From contig DHDH01000020.1 in NCBI GenBank assembly GCA_002399235.1, positions 1 through 13,023 of the forward strand: a DNA stretch of 13,023 nucleotides, in the 5' to 3' direction. Source of the stretch: Firmicutes bacterium UBA4881. Lineage in GTDB: Bacteria; Bacillota; DTU065. Below are positions 5,803-12,441 of the stretch, piece by piece (within the stretch, counting starts at the first letter, position 1; each line of letters begins with the position of its first letter). Position numbers and translations under genes: made by a program. Under the pieces are notes generated by a model that saw only the letters and a list, made by a program, of their open reading frames with translations, ran no database searches and was not told the DNA's origin.

Positions 5803-7276
5803 ATCCCAAATATTTATTTTTTAGATACTCCAGGTAGGGTGTTACATTAAGACTTTCGCCGGTGACTGCTTCAACTAACTCCATAGGAAGTAAGGAAGCA
5901 CCTTGAGAATGAATCTTATCTCTTAACCACTCTCTTAGAGGTAGTAGCTCACCTTTAGCTATGCTATCTGATAAACTAGGTTGTTCTTTTAGAGCTTTCG
6001 CATAAAATTGCGAAGCCATTACATTACCTAAAGCATAGGTTGGGAAGTAGCCAATGGAACCTTGGGACCAATGGATATCTTGTAATACTCCTAAAGAAGG
6101 TGAAGGTACCTTAATACCTAAATAACTTTCCACTTTCTCATTCCAAGCTTCAGGTAGTTGAGAAACCTTAATTTTACCATTAAGCAATTCTCGCTCTATC
6201 TCAAAGCGTAAGAAGATGTGTAAATTATAAGTGACTTCATCGGCATCTACTCTAATTAGTGAAGGTTCAACCCAGTTAATCGCAGAGTAAAATGTATTAA
6301 AATCAACTTTATTTAATTGGTTAGGAAATGTTTTCTGTAACTCTGGCCACAAATGGGACAAATAACCCCTTGAGTGACCAACAATATTTTCCCACAATCG
6401 AGATTGACTTTCGTGTGTAGCTAATGATGCAGCACTTCCAATAGCTAAATTTCTCCATTCTTTGGGAATTCCTTGTTCATACAAGGCATGACCACCTTCA
6501 TGCATCGATGAGAACAAAGAACCTGGAAAGGATCTTGGGTCAATTTTAGTAGTTATACGTACATCCTGAGGATCAAAGCTAATCGTAAAAGGATGGACAC
6601 TATAATCTTGTCTACCACAATCAATGTCAAAACCCATTTCATGTAGAGCTTTAATACCTATATCCCATTGTCCCTTTTCGCCATAATCTTGAGCAAATAT
6701 TGCGGGTTTTTCACCTTGTTTAGCCACTATTTCTTTTACTAAAGGAACTGAGGCTTCTTTTAACTTAGTAAAAATTACCTCTACATCTTTTGTTGTCATC
6801 CCTGGTTCAAAACTATCTAGCAAAGCATCATAGGGCTCATCACTGTAGCCTAATGCATCTGCCTTTTGTAACGCTAGATCAACTAACTTTTCTAAGTAGT
6901 TCTCAAAAAGGGAAAAATCCTCTTTGGCCTTAGCTTCTTGCCAAGCGGTCATGGCTCTAGCTGAGGTTTTAGCCATCTCCTCAACTAACTTGGTAGAAAT
7001 TTTAACAGCGTGATCGTAATCTCTTTTGGCTGCACGATATAAGGGACCTTTTTCTGGGTCTTCGCTTTGGTACTCTAAAGCAGTAAGAATTTCACTCGCT
7101 TCCTTAGAAACAATCTTTGTATGGGCTAAGGTCTCTAGATAACCTAAAGACTCTGCTCTAGCTTCAGTTCCACCTACTGGCATATAAGTTTGTTGGTCCC
7201 ACACTAATAAAGCTACTGCATGATTAATCTTCCTAATATCTGCTTGTAAATTAAGAAATTTTCCCCATAGTTCCAT
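5801..7276 (-). CDS. M32 family zinc metallocarboxypeptidase (Taq carboxypeptidase type)
   Basis: A 491-residue, full-length M32 carboxypeptidase. It has every family signature: HPF at 228-230, DVRITT at 238-243, the zinc motif HEGGH at 259-263 (E260 catalytic), the second zinc region HESQSRLWEN at 288-297 (E289 probable third ligand), DADEVTYNLH at 344-353, and GYFPTYALGN at 409-418. These enzymes remove C-terminal residues from peptides with broad specificity and act in the cytoplasm; there is no signal peptide. The ATG has AGGAGG eight bases upstream. The gene begins 19 bases after the stop of the LacI-type regulator and is almost surely co-transcribed with it, an unusual pairing. It ends at the bidirectional terminator. 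Confidence 0.97.
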   Translation of the reverse strand: MELWGKFLNLQADIRKINHAVALLVWDQQTYMPVGGTEARAESLGYLETLAHTKIVSKEASEILTALEYQSEDPEKGPLYRAAKRDYDHAVKISTKLVEEMAKTSARAMTAWQEAKAKEDFSLFENYLEKLVDLALQKADALGYSDEPYDALLDSFEPGMTTKDVEVIFTKLKEASVPLVKEIVAKQGEKPAIFAQDYGEKGQWDIGIKALHEMGFDIDCGRQDYSVHPFTISFDPQDVRITTKIDPRSFPGSLFSSMHEGGHALYEQGIPKEWRNLAIGSAASLATHESQSRLWENIVGHSRGYLSHLWPELQKTFPNQLNKVDFNTFYSAINWVEPSLIRVDADEVTYNLHIFLRFEIERELLNGKIKVSQLPEAWNEKVESYLGIKVPSPSLGVLQDIHWSQGSIGYFPTYALGNVMASQFYAKALKEQPSLSDSIAKGELLPLREWLRDKIHSQGASLLPMELVEAVTGESLNVTPYLEYLKNKYLG

Positions 7277-7295
7277 CAGATAGGCCTCCTATTCT

Positions 7296-8309
7296 TTAAC
7301 TACTCTTGCGTTCTATTAAGCGTGGCTCTAAGGTTATTTTTTCACTTGGTTTGTTATCAAGAGCGGCAATCACCTGTTTTACTGCAATTTCGCCAAACTT
7401 TTCCTGTGGTTGTTCCACAGTAGTTAATGCTGGCAATATAAGACTGGATAGATGTATGTTGTCAAAACCCACTACTGCCAGATCCTCAGGAACTCGTATG
7501 CCTAGCAGAGATGCTTGTTGAATTACTCCCCAAGCTGTCATGTCAGAGCAGGCAAATATTGCAGTTGGTTGGTATTTGACAACTTCCCTAAAAGCTTTTC
7601 TACCACCTTCTGCAGTGTAACTAGATTCTACAATCAACTTTTCATCGATAGGTAAATTTGCTTCTTGTAAAGCTCTTAAATAACCTCTTAATCTATCTTT
7701 CCCCGCCGGTGTAAAATGGTCTGTGGTGGCACTTAAGTGAGCAATCCTAGTATGTCCTTTTTCTATTAGATGTTTAGTGGCAATGTAGCCACCTTTTTCA
7801 TTATCTAAAACAATCTTGCTAGACGCTAATTCTTTAATATCAGTAAAAAGCTGAATAACAGGAGTATTCTTTTCCACCTCAGAAAATGCCTTAATATTTT
7901 CTGGCCCTGATGGGACCCAAATTATTGCATCAACTTGCCACTCGAGTAATTGATACAAATATTTTCCCTCTTTACTTGCTTGCCAATCGGTAGAGTGAAG
8001 TAAAACCGCCATACCTGCATCCTCTGCAGCATGCCATATTCCTTCTAAAGTTTGGGGCAAAAAAGAAGTTCTAATTTCAGGAAGCAAAACCCCTAAAAGG
8101 TTAGTTCTTTTCCTTGCGAGTCCTCTAGCCATTATGTTAGGTTTATACCCCATCGACTCTGCAACGTTCAAAATCCGTTGCCTTGTTTCTTCACTAACTT
8201 TATTTAACATAGTGCCATTTAAGGCTCTCGAGGCTGTGCAAGAAGACACCCCTGCTTCAGCAGCAACATCTTTTAGACGCACTTTTTGGGATTTTATTTT
8301 ATGTTCCAA
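7296..8309 (-). CDS. LacI-family transcriptional regulator
   Basis: A 337-residue LacI/GalR regulator. The helix-turn-helix is at residues 12-31 (LKDVAAEAGVSSCTASRALN), the hinge helix at about 60-69, and the periplasmic-binding-protein-like effector domain from about 70 to 335, with TTVEQP near the end. Family members usually bind a palindromic operator as dimers and respond to a sugar or related metabolite; the effector here is unknown. I start it at TTG 8307-8309, because GAGGTG lies six bases upstream and the promoter's -10 box overlaps the farther ATG (8345). A 337-residue length also fits the family. It heads a two-gene unit with the M32 carboxypeptidase. Likely targets are itself and perhaps the orphan sugar-binding gene, but no operator was identified. 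Confidence 0.93.
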   Translation of the reverse strand: MEHKIKSQKVRLKDVAAEAGVSSCTASRALNGTMLNKVSEETRQRILNVAESMGYKPNIMARGLARKRTNLLGVLLPEIRTSFLPQTLEGIWHAAEDAGMAVLLHSTDWQASKEGKYLYQLLEWQVDAIIWVPSGPENIKAFSEVEKNTPVIQLFTDIKELASSKIVLDNEKGGYIATKHLIEKGHTRIAHLSATTDHFTPAGKDRLRGYLRALQEANLPIDEKLIVESSYTAEGGRKAFREVVKYQPTAIFACSDMTAWGVIQQASLLGIRVPEDLAVVGFDNIHLSSLILPALTTVEQPQEKFGEIAVKQVIAALDNKPSEKITLEPRLIERKSS

Positions 8310-8315
8310 CTCCAA

Positions 8316-8321
8316 CACCTC
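8316..8321 (-). promoter_or_regulatory. Ribosome binding site fixing the LacI TTG start
   Basis: GAGGTG on the minus strand lies six bases before TTG 8309. The alternative ATG at 8345 lies at or upstream of the predicted transcription start (about 8339), so it could not be translated from this promoter. Confidence 0.7.
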
Positions 8322-8345
8322 AATATATCCTAAATAGCTAAACAT

Positions 8346-8373
8346 ATTATAACATATCGACTAAATTTTCCAA
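8346..8373 (-). promoter_or_regulatory. Promoter of the LacI-M32 unit
   Basis: A perfect TATAAT (8346-8351) is preceded, 16 bases upstream on the minus strand, by TTGGAA (8368-8373). Predicted transcription starts near 8339, leaving a leader of about 30 bases. The -35 box touches the T-tract of the preceding gene's terminator. Direct repeats of ATATGTT (8341-8347 and 8351-8357) flank and overlap the -10 box and could be a binding site, or chance in AT-rich DNA. Confidence 0.65.
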
Positions 8374-8399
8374 AAAAGAAATGGGCTTAAAGCCCATTT
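8372..8399 (-). terminator. Terminator of the amino-acid transport operon
   Basis: On the minus strand AAATGGGC and GCCCATTT form an 8-base stem around a loop that contains the EamA stop codon, followed by CTTTTTT. This is a clear intrinsic terminator. It separates the transport operon from the LacI promoter directly behind it. Confidence 0.92.
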
Positions 8400-9262
8400 T
8401 CTTGCTGCGATGTTTCATTTTGTGTTTGCCAATTAAACTCTATTTCCACAATGATTGTAGCTAAAAAAATCAACGCCATTCCTATTAAAGACTGCTTGGT
8501 CATTGCTTCTCCTAAGATTATAGCAGCAAAAATAGTAGCAAAGACAGGTTCAAGACTAAATATGAGACTAGCTTTACTTGGTCGAATATACTTTTGTGCA
8601 TATACTTGTAGAGAGAGACCTAGAGCAGTAGCTAACAGAGCAAGAAATAAAACACCTCGAAGACCGGCCCCGGGCCAAGCAAAAGTATTGTTCCCCATAG
8701 CTAAAACACTAAAAAATAGAGTCATGACCAAACATTGAACAGCTACAAAAGCAATCGGATCAAGATGATTCTTATCACCAATGTATACCAAGTGTATAGA
8801 AAAGCCAATTGAACAGATTAAAAGAAGTATAATTCCATATAAGCTTGAACTGCCACTAGCCCCACCCACTAATAAATAAGTGCCACCAAGAGCAATTAAG
8901 CTACTTATCCAGACTTGAACAGAGGGAGCCTTTTTATTCATTATTCCTTCAAACATTGGTGTAAAAATAACCAAGAGCCCAGTGATAAATGCTGCGACAG
9001 ATGCATTAGTGTGTACAAGCCCCACTGTTTGAGCTAAATAGCTAATACTAAACATTATTCCAGCAATAGTCCCTTCCTTCCAAGGAAGACGGGCTTTCCT
9101 CATAATAGCCATTACTGTCAATATCCCAGAAGCAATTAGAAAACGCCAGAATAGAAGAGTTTCTGGAGCAAGAGTTTTCGCTGCATCACTTATAGCAATA
9201 AAACTATATCCCCATATTATAGTTAAAGCTACTAAGAGCCAATGTGCTTTTTTAGAGTTCAT
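8387..9262 (-). CDS. EamA/DMT-family transporter
   Basis: A 291-residue membrane protein with about ten hydrophobic segments in two EamA repeats (about residues 8-135 and 141-274). Typical motifs are IIWGYSFIAI near the N-terminus, FWRFLIASG, and in the second repeat SLEPVFATIFAAIILGE (about 236-252). The drug/metabolite transporter superfamily includes many amino-acid and metabolite exporters in the cytoplasmic membrane; the substrate is not determinable here. Its ATG overlaps the TGA of the preceding amino-acid ABC ATPase as ATGA (9259-9262), a classic coupling arrangement, so it is made with the importer. The mRNA ends at the terminator whose loop contains this gene's stop. The context suggests export of an amino acid or a product of the imported one. 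Confidence 0.92.
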   Translation of the reverse strand: MNSKKAHWLLVALTIIWGYSFIAISDAAKTLAPETLLFWRFLIASGILTVMAIMRKARLPWKEGTIAGIMFSISYLAQTVGLVHTNASVAAFITGLLVIFTPMFEGIMNKKAPSVQVWISSLIALGGTYLLVGGASGSSSLYGIILLLICSIGFSIHLVYIGDKNHLDPIAFVAVQCLVMTLFFSVLAMGNNTFAWPGAGLRGVLFLALLATALGLSLQVYAQKYIRPSKASLIFSLEPVFATIFAAIILGEAMTKQSLIGMALIFLATIIVEIEFNWQTQNETSQQENGL

Positions 9263-10011
9263 AGTACTTTTCTTAAAAAGGACTTTGTCCTTGGATTTTC
9301 AGGATTTGTAAAAATAACCTCTGGTTTATTATCCTCTAAAATTAAACCGCCGTCCATAAATAAGACTCGATCAGAAACCTCTCTCGCAAAACCCATCTCA
9401 TGGGTAACAACAACCATTGTCATACCTTCATAAGCTAAACTCTTCATAACATCCAAAACCTCACCAATCATCTCTGGATCAAGAGCTGAAGTGGGCTCAT
9501 CAAAAAGCATAACTTTTGGTTGCATTGCTAATGCTCTAGCAATCGCTACTCTTTGTTTTTGTCCTCCAGATAATTCGTCAGGGAAACTTTTTGCTTTGTC
9601 TTTTAAGCCAACTTTATTCAAAAGCATAAGCGCCATGTCTTCCGAGGATTGCTTGGTTACTTTTTTTACTCTCTGTGGTGCTAATGTAATATTATCTAAC
9701 ACTGACATATGTGGAAAAAGGTTAAAGTTTTGAAAAACCATCCCCATATTAGCACGGAGACTATCAATGTTACAATGAGGTGAAGTAATTTCTTGCCCTT
9801 CAATTAAGATCGAACCTGCTGTTGGTTTTTCTAGAAGATTGAGACAACGTAAAAAAGTACTCTTCCCTGAACCAGAAGGTCCAATAATACAGACTACTTC
9901 CTGTCTTTTAATTTGCACAGAGATTCCTTTTAAAACTTTCAGGTCATCATAATTCTTTTCTAAATTTAATGTTTCAATCACAATTTCATTAGTGTTTGTC
10001 TCACCTGTCAT
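9259..10011 (-). CDS. Polar amino-acid ABC transporter ATP-binding protein
   Basis: A 250-residue ATPase of the GlnQ/HisP group. It has Walker A GPSGSGKST at 44-52, the Q-loop at Q94 in MVFQNFNLFPH, the signature LSGGQKQRVAIARAL at 147-161, Walker B VMLFDEPTSALDP at 167-179 and the H-loop H204. All catalytic residues are intact. It powers import of an amino acid through the permease encoded just before it, on the cytoplasmic side of the membrane. The start ATG lies inside the permease gene (11-base overlap), with AGGAGG ten bases upstream. Its TGA overlaps the EamA start. The order binding protein, permease, ATPase is standard. Confidence 0.97.
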   Translation of the reverse strand: MTGETNTNEIVIETLNLEKNYDDLKVLKGISVQIKRQEVVCIIGPSGSGKSTFLRCLNLLEKPTAGSILIEGQEITSPHCNIDSLRANMGMVFQNFNLFPHMSVLDNITLAPQRVKKVTKQSSEDMALMLLNKVGLKDKAKSFPDELSGGQKQRVAIARALAMQPKVMLFDEPTSALDPEMIGEVLDVMKSLAYEGMTMVVVTHEMGFAREVSDRVLFMDGGLILEDNKPEVIFTNPENPRTKSFLRKVL

Positions 10012-10735
10012 TATTTCTTAACCTCCTCTCAGAGTAACGTACTAAGCGAGAAATACTTAAAGTCAGAATTAGATAAATAATCGATACTGCAAAAAGAATA
10101 TCAAAAGGTCGATAGTCCCTAGTATACACTAGCTGTGCTTTGCGCATTAGTTCTTCTAAAGCAATAACAGAGACAAGTGAAGAATCTTTTAACATAGCAA
10201 TAAATTCGTTGCCAAGCGGAGGTATAATACGCCTAAATGCTTGTGGCAACACAATATAACGCATAGTTTGGTTACTAGTCATTCCTAAGGAACGAGCTGC
10301 TTCTGCTTGGCCCTTATCTATAGATTGAATTCCGGCCCTGACAATCTCGGCCACATATGCACCACTATTAATTGATAAAGAAGCTATAGCTGCCACCATT
10401 GGAGGTACAGTTCTACCAATAATCTGGGGTAATCCCATATAAACAATAAGTATTTGCACCAAAAGAGGGGTTCCTCTTATAAAGTCAATGTAAATTGTCG
10501 CTAAGCTTCTTATAAAACGTTTTTCAGAAAGTCTGCCTATACCAGCAAATGTACCTATAATAAAACCCAAACTAACAGCAATCGCAGTTAATTCTAATGT
10601 AAGTAATGTTCCTTCTAATAAAAGCGGTAATTTACCCCATACATATAAAAGCCAAGTATAGAGACCAATTGCCATACTTTGTAGTGACATTATAAGTTGC
10701 GTGCCCAAATTAAAAAGTTCGTTAATGATAGCCAT
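10001..10735 (-). CDS. Polar amino-acid ABC transporter permease (HisM/GlnP type)
   Basis: A 244-residue integral membrane protein of the His/Glu/Gln/Arg/opine permease group with about five membrane segments. The first main one follows KLPLLLEGTLLTLELTAIAV (about 35-54). The coupling (EAA) loop, EAARSLGMTSNQTMRYIVLP, at 145-164 contacts the ATPase. It forms the translocation channel, presumably as a homodimer because only one permease gene is present. The ATG has GGGAGG six bases upstream. A stable hairpin lies between it and the binding-protein gene upstream. It overlaps the ATPase gene by 11 bases. The N-terminus is about 25-30 residues longer than the shortest family members, with an extra hydrophobic stretch at 13-33. 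Confidence 0.96.
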   Translation of the reverse strand: MAIINELFNLGTQLIMSLQSMAIGLYTWLLYVWGKLPLLLEGTLLTLELTAIAVSLGFIIGTFAGIGRLSEKRFIRSLATIYIDFIRGTPLLVQILIVYMGLPQIIGRTVPPMVAAIASLSINSGAYVAEIVRAGIQSIDKGQAEAARSLGMTSNQTMRYIVLPQAFRRIIPPLGNEFIAMLKDSSLVSVIALEELMRKAQLVYTRDYRPFDILFAVSIIYLILTLSISRLVRYSERRLRNNDR

Positions 10736-10760
10736 GCCAAACCTCCCTAAAACAACCTAA

Positions 10761-10783
10761 GACCGTCGCTAAAAGCGACGGTC
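10761..10783 (-). terminator. Intercistronic hairpin between binding-protein and permease genes
   Basis: GACCGTCGCT (10761-10770) pairs perfectly with AGCGACGGTC (10774-10783) around AAA. On the minus strand no continuous T-run follows, so it is a weak terminator or an mRNA 3'-end stabiliser rather than a full stop. This is the usual way to make more binding protein than permease in ABC operons. Confidence 0.7.
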
Positions 10784-10819
10784 TGGTTTATACTTTCCAA
10801 TCTACCTGCAAAACTTAAC

Positions 10820-11548
10820 TTAGTTAGCAAACCAAGCGTTGTAAATAGAATCTAATGTGCCGTTATCTTTGAGCTTTTTCAAAGCGGCATTAATTTTAGC
10901 AAGATCCTTATTACCTTTTTTGAGAACAACACCATAGAGTTCTTCGGTAAACTCAGGAATAGCAATTTTCAGCTTGTTAGGTGTGGTCTTCATAAAATAA
11001 CGTCCTACAGGGCCATCCATTACTGCTGCATCAGCGTTACCGTTAATAACTGCTTGAAATGCTTCAGGTGCAGTTTCAAAACGTAAAACTTTTTTAACAC
11101 CTTTCATATCTGTAGCGGTAAGGTCTCCAGTAGCACCAATTTGAACTGCTAATGTTTTACCTTTTAAATCGTCCAGTGATTTAATATCGTTGCGATTAGG
11201 CTTTGTCATAACAACCAAGCCAACTTTAATGTATGGATCTGAAAAATCAACTGCTTGTTTTCTCTCATCTGTAATAGTCATTGCGGTAATTAAAGCATCG
11301 TAGTTACCGTTATTAAGTCCAGGAATAAGTCCTGACCAAGCAGCATTAACTAGCTTTAATTCAACACCAAGCTCTTTAGCCAAAGCTTTGGAAAGATCAA
11401 TCTCATAACCAACTAAATTACCTTTGTCGTCAGAAAATGTAAATGGTGCAAATGTAAAATCGCCAGCAACTTTCCAATCTGCAGCCAATGAGACTAAAGA
11501 AATAATCACAACAAGGCTTAATACCCATAAATTCTTTTTCACTTGCAT
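10820..11548 (-). CDS. Polar amino-acid ABC transporter substrate-binding protein
   Basis: A 242-residue family 3 solute-binding protein. The family signature GYEIDLSKALAKEL is at 47-60. The expected amino-acid contacts are TITDER with R96 (for the carboxylate) and D178 in AAVMDGP (for the amino group). A signal peptide covers about residues 1-22, with cleavage likely after SLA before ADWK. There is no lipobox cysteine, so the protein should be free in a periplasm or secreted. Specificity cannot be assigned; polar or acidic amino acids are usual for this family. It is the first gene of the importer-EamA operon, with a near-consensus promoter about 33 bases upstream. Its ribosome site GAGGAG is close (four bases) to the ATG. 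A hairpin follows its stop. Confidence 0.95.
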   Translation of the reverse strand: MQVKKNLWVLSLVVIISLVSLAADWKVAGDFTFAPFTFSDDKGNLVGYEIDLSKALAKELGVELKLVNAAWSGLIPGLNNGNYDALITAMTITDERKQAVDFSDPYIKVGLVVMTKPNRNDIKSLDDLKGKTLAVQIGATGDLTATDMKGVKKVLRFETAPEAFQAVINGNADAAVMDGPVGRYFMKTTPNKLKIAIPEFTEELYGVVLKKGNKDLAKINAALKKLKDNGTLDSIYNAWFAN

Positions 11549-11580
11549 AAATCTCCTCTCGGTTCCGTATCTTTTGCATA

Positions 11581-11609
11581 ATTATACTGTGATGTACCCC
11601 GTTAGTCAA
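11581..11609 (-). promoter_or_regulatory. Sigma-A promoter of the amino-acid transport operon
   Basis: On the minus strand TTGACT (11604-11609) and TATAAT (11581-11586) are exactly 17 bases apart, differing from consensus by one base. Transcription should start near 11574, about 25 bases before the ATG. No riboswitch- or T-box-like fold fits in so short a leader, so control is probably by a protein or constitutive. Confidence 0.88.
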
Positions 11610-11728
11610 GACTATTCTTGTAATTATTTATCTAACCTGTATAAAAGATACATGATGAACCATTGAGCCCAATACATATTCTTGAATTTTATATTAACTT
11701 ATATTAACCAAAATGAAAAGATCCTTTT

Positions 11729-12163
11729 CTAGGGATTATATTGTTTATTTACTCCTCCCCAAAAAGCTATACCTTGGCTAGAAACACCTAGGGAAACAGT
11801 ACTTCCTATATCTACAAAACTTTGATTTTTGATAGGTATTAAATAACTCAGTTTAAAGTGATCATCAAAAAACGGTATAGTTTCAGCGCCATAGCGAGTA
11901 ATACCTCTACCTAAACCAACTTTTAGGTTTTTATATCGGTAGGTATAGCCTAGTTCTCCCCTTAAAAGAAACTTATACTTTCCTCCTGGCAGAACACCTG
12001 TTGTTATTTCAATACCATGGCCAGATTCATGTTCATAACCTAAAGAAACCGTTGGCAAAATACTTCCACCTAAAACTAATTTAAACCCAATGTTAATATT
12101 AGCTAAAGTACATATAGATAAAGAGAGCACTAGCACTACAACTTGTATAATTCTTTTATTCAT
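11729..12163 (-). CDS. Small secreted beta-rich protein, possible outer-membrane barrel
   Basis: I do not recognise this 144-residue protein as a named family. It starts with a signal peptide (MNKR, hydrophobic core, likely cleavage after CTLA at residue 21). The remainder is a series of alternating polar/apolar strands with Gly- and Tyr-rich turns, for example GFKLVLGG, LPTVSLGYEH, HGIEITTGV, YKFLLRGELGYTYRY, LKVGLGRGITRYG, HFKLSYLIPI and VDIGSTVSLGVS. These number about eight, which resembles a small outer-membrane beta-barrel. The single Cys (C18) is not in a lipobox context. The protein ends KQYNP rather than with an aromatic residue. The ATG has GAGGTGA four bases upstream. A weak AT-rich hairpin (11715-11729) overlaps the stop. 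It is transcribed alone, in the same direction as the transport operon. Confidence 0.6.
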   Translation of the reverse strand: MNKRIIQVVVLVLSLSICTLANINIGFKLVLGGSILPTVSLGYEHESGHGIEITTGVLPGGKYKFLLRGELGYTYRYKNLKVGLGRGITRYGAETIPFFDDHFKLSYLIPIKNQSFVDIGSTVSLGVSSQGIAFWGGVNKQYNP

Positions 12164-12400
12164 AAAATCACCTCATTTGCTTATTTCGCTACCAATAACC
12201 TTTTTCCCACTCAAATCAAGTATTATGAACCCAATTAATTAAAAGCTAGGTGGTCATTATAATAATGCAATCAGATAATTCATTATCCTAATTATAACGG
12301 ATTACCTTTCCTAAGCTAACCTAGTTTTTCAGCTCGTCTACAAATATTAAGGTCAAATGCATAAATAAACTCCAAACCCAGTTCAGATATTTCTGTACAT
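12164..12400. other. AT-rich intergenic region with no gene seen
   Basis: This stretch between the small secreted protein and the LysM terminator holds no open frame I would support. On the minus strand two TATAAT sequences (12247-12252 and 12293-12298 by eye, each within an AT run) could be -10 boxes for the secreted-protein gene, but neither has a good -35 at the right distance. No tRNA or riboswitch fold was recognised. Confidence 0.5.
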
Positions 12401-12435
12401 AGTAAAAGGGGCTGGCACTGCCAGCCCCTTTTACT
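12401..12435 (-). terminator. Terminator of the LysM gene
   Basis: A 17-base arm (12401-12417) with GGGGCTGGCA at its core is perfectly complementary to 12419-12435 around a single central C. Realistically this folds as a GC-rich stem with a loop of about five bases, flanked by AAAA and TTTT. It lies seven bases after the LysM stop codon. The T-run on the minus strand is only four bases, but the stem is very strong. Confidence 0.88.
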
Positions 12436-12441
12436 ATAAAA

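Noticed and set aside
8310..8345. ATG 8345 as the start of the LacI-type regulator
   Set aside because: It touches the -10 box (8346-8351), lies at or before the predicted transcription start, and has no ribosome site. TTG 8309 has GAGGTG six bases away.
8451..8738. Plus-strand open frame opposite the EamA gene
   Set aside because: It is a shadow of the membrane-protein coding sequence, with Arg/Ala-rich content typical of antisense frames.
11549..11580. Riboswitch or T-box leader in front of the amino-acid transport operon
   Set aside because: The predicted transcription start leaves only about 25 leader bases, too short for such elements.
11424..11666. Plus-strand open frame covering the amino-acid operon promoter
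   Set aside because: It overlaps the start of the binding-protein gene and its near-consensus promoter on the other strand, and has no ribosome site or family resemblance.
11691..11710. Tandem repeat ATATTAACTT / ATATTAACCA
   Set aside because: Two ten-base copies in AT-rich DNA, with no further copies and no link to a promoter or gene start, are likely chance.
11715..11729. Terminator after the small secreted protein gene
   Set aside because: GAAAAG-ATC-CTTTTC is a short AT-rich stem overlapping the stop codon, and only ATTTT follows. It is too weak to call.
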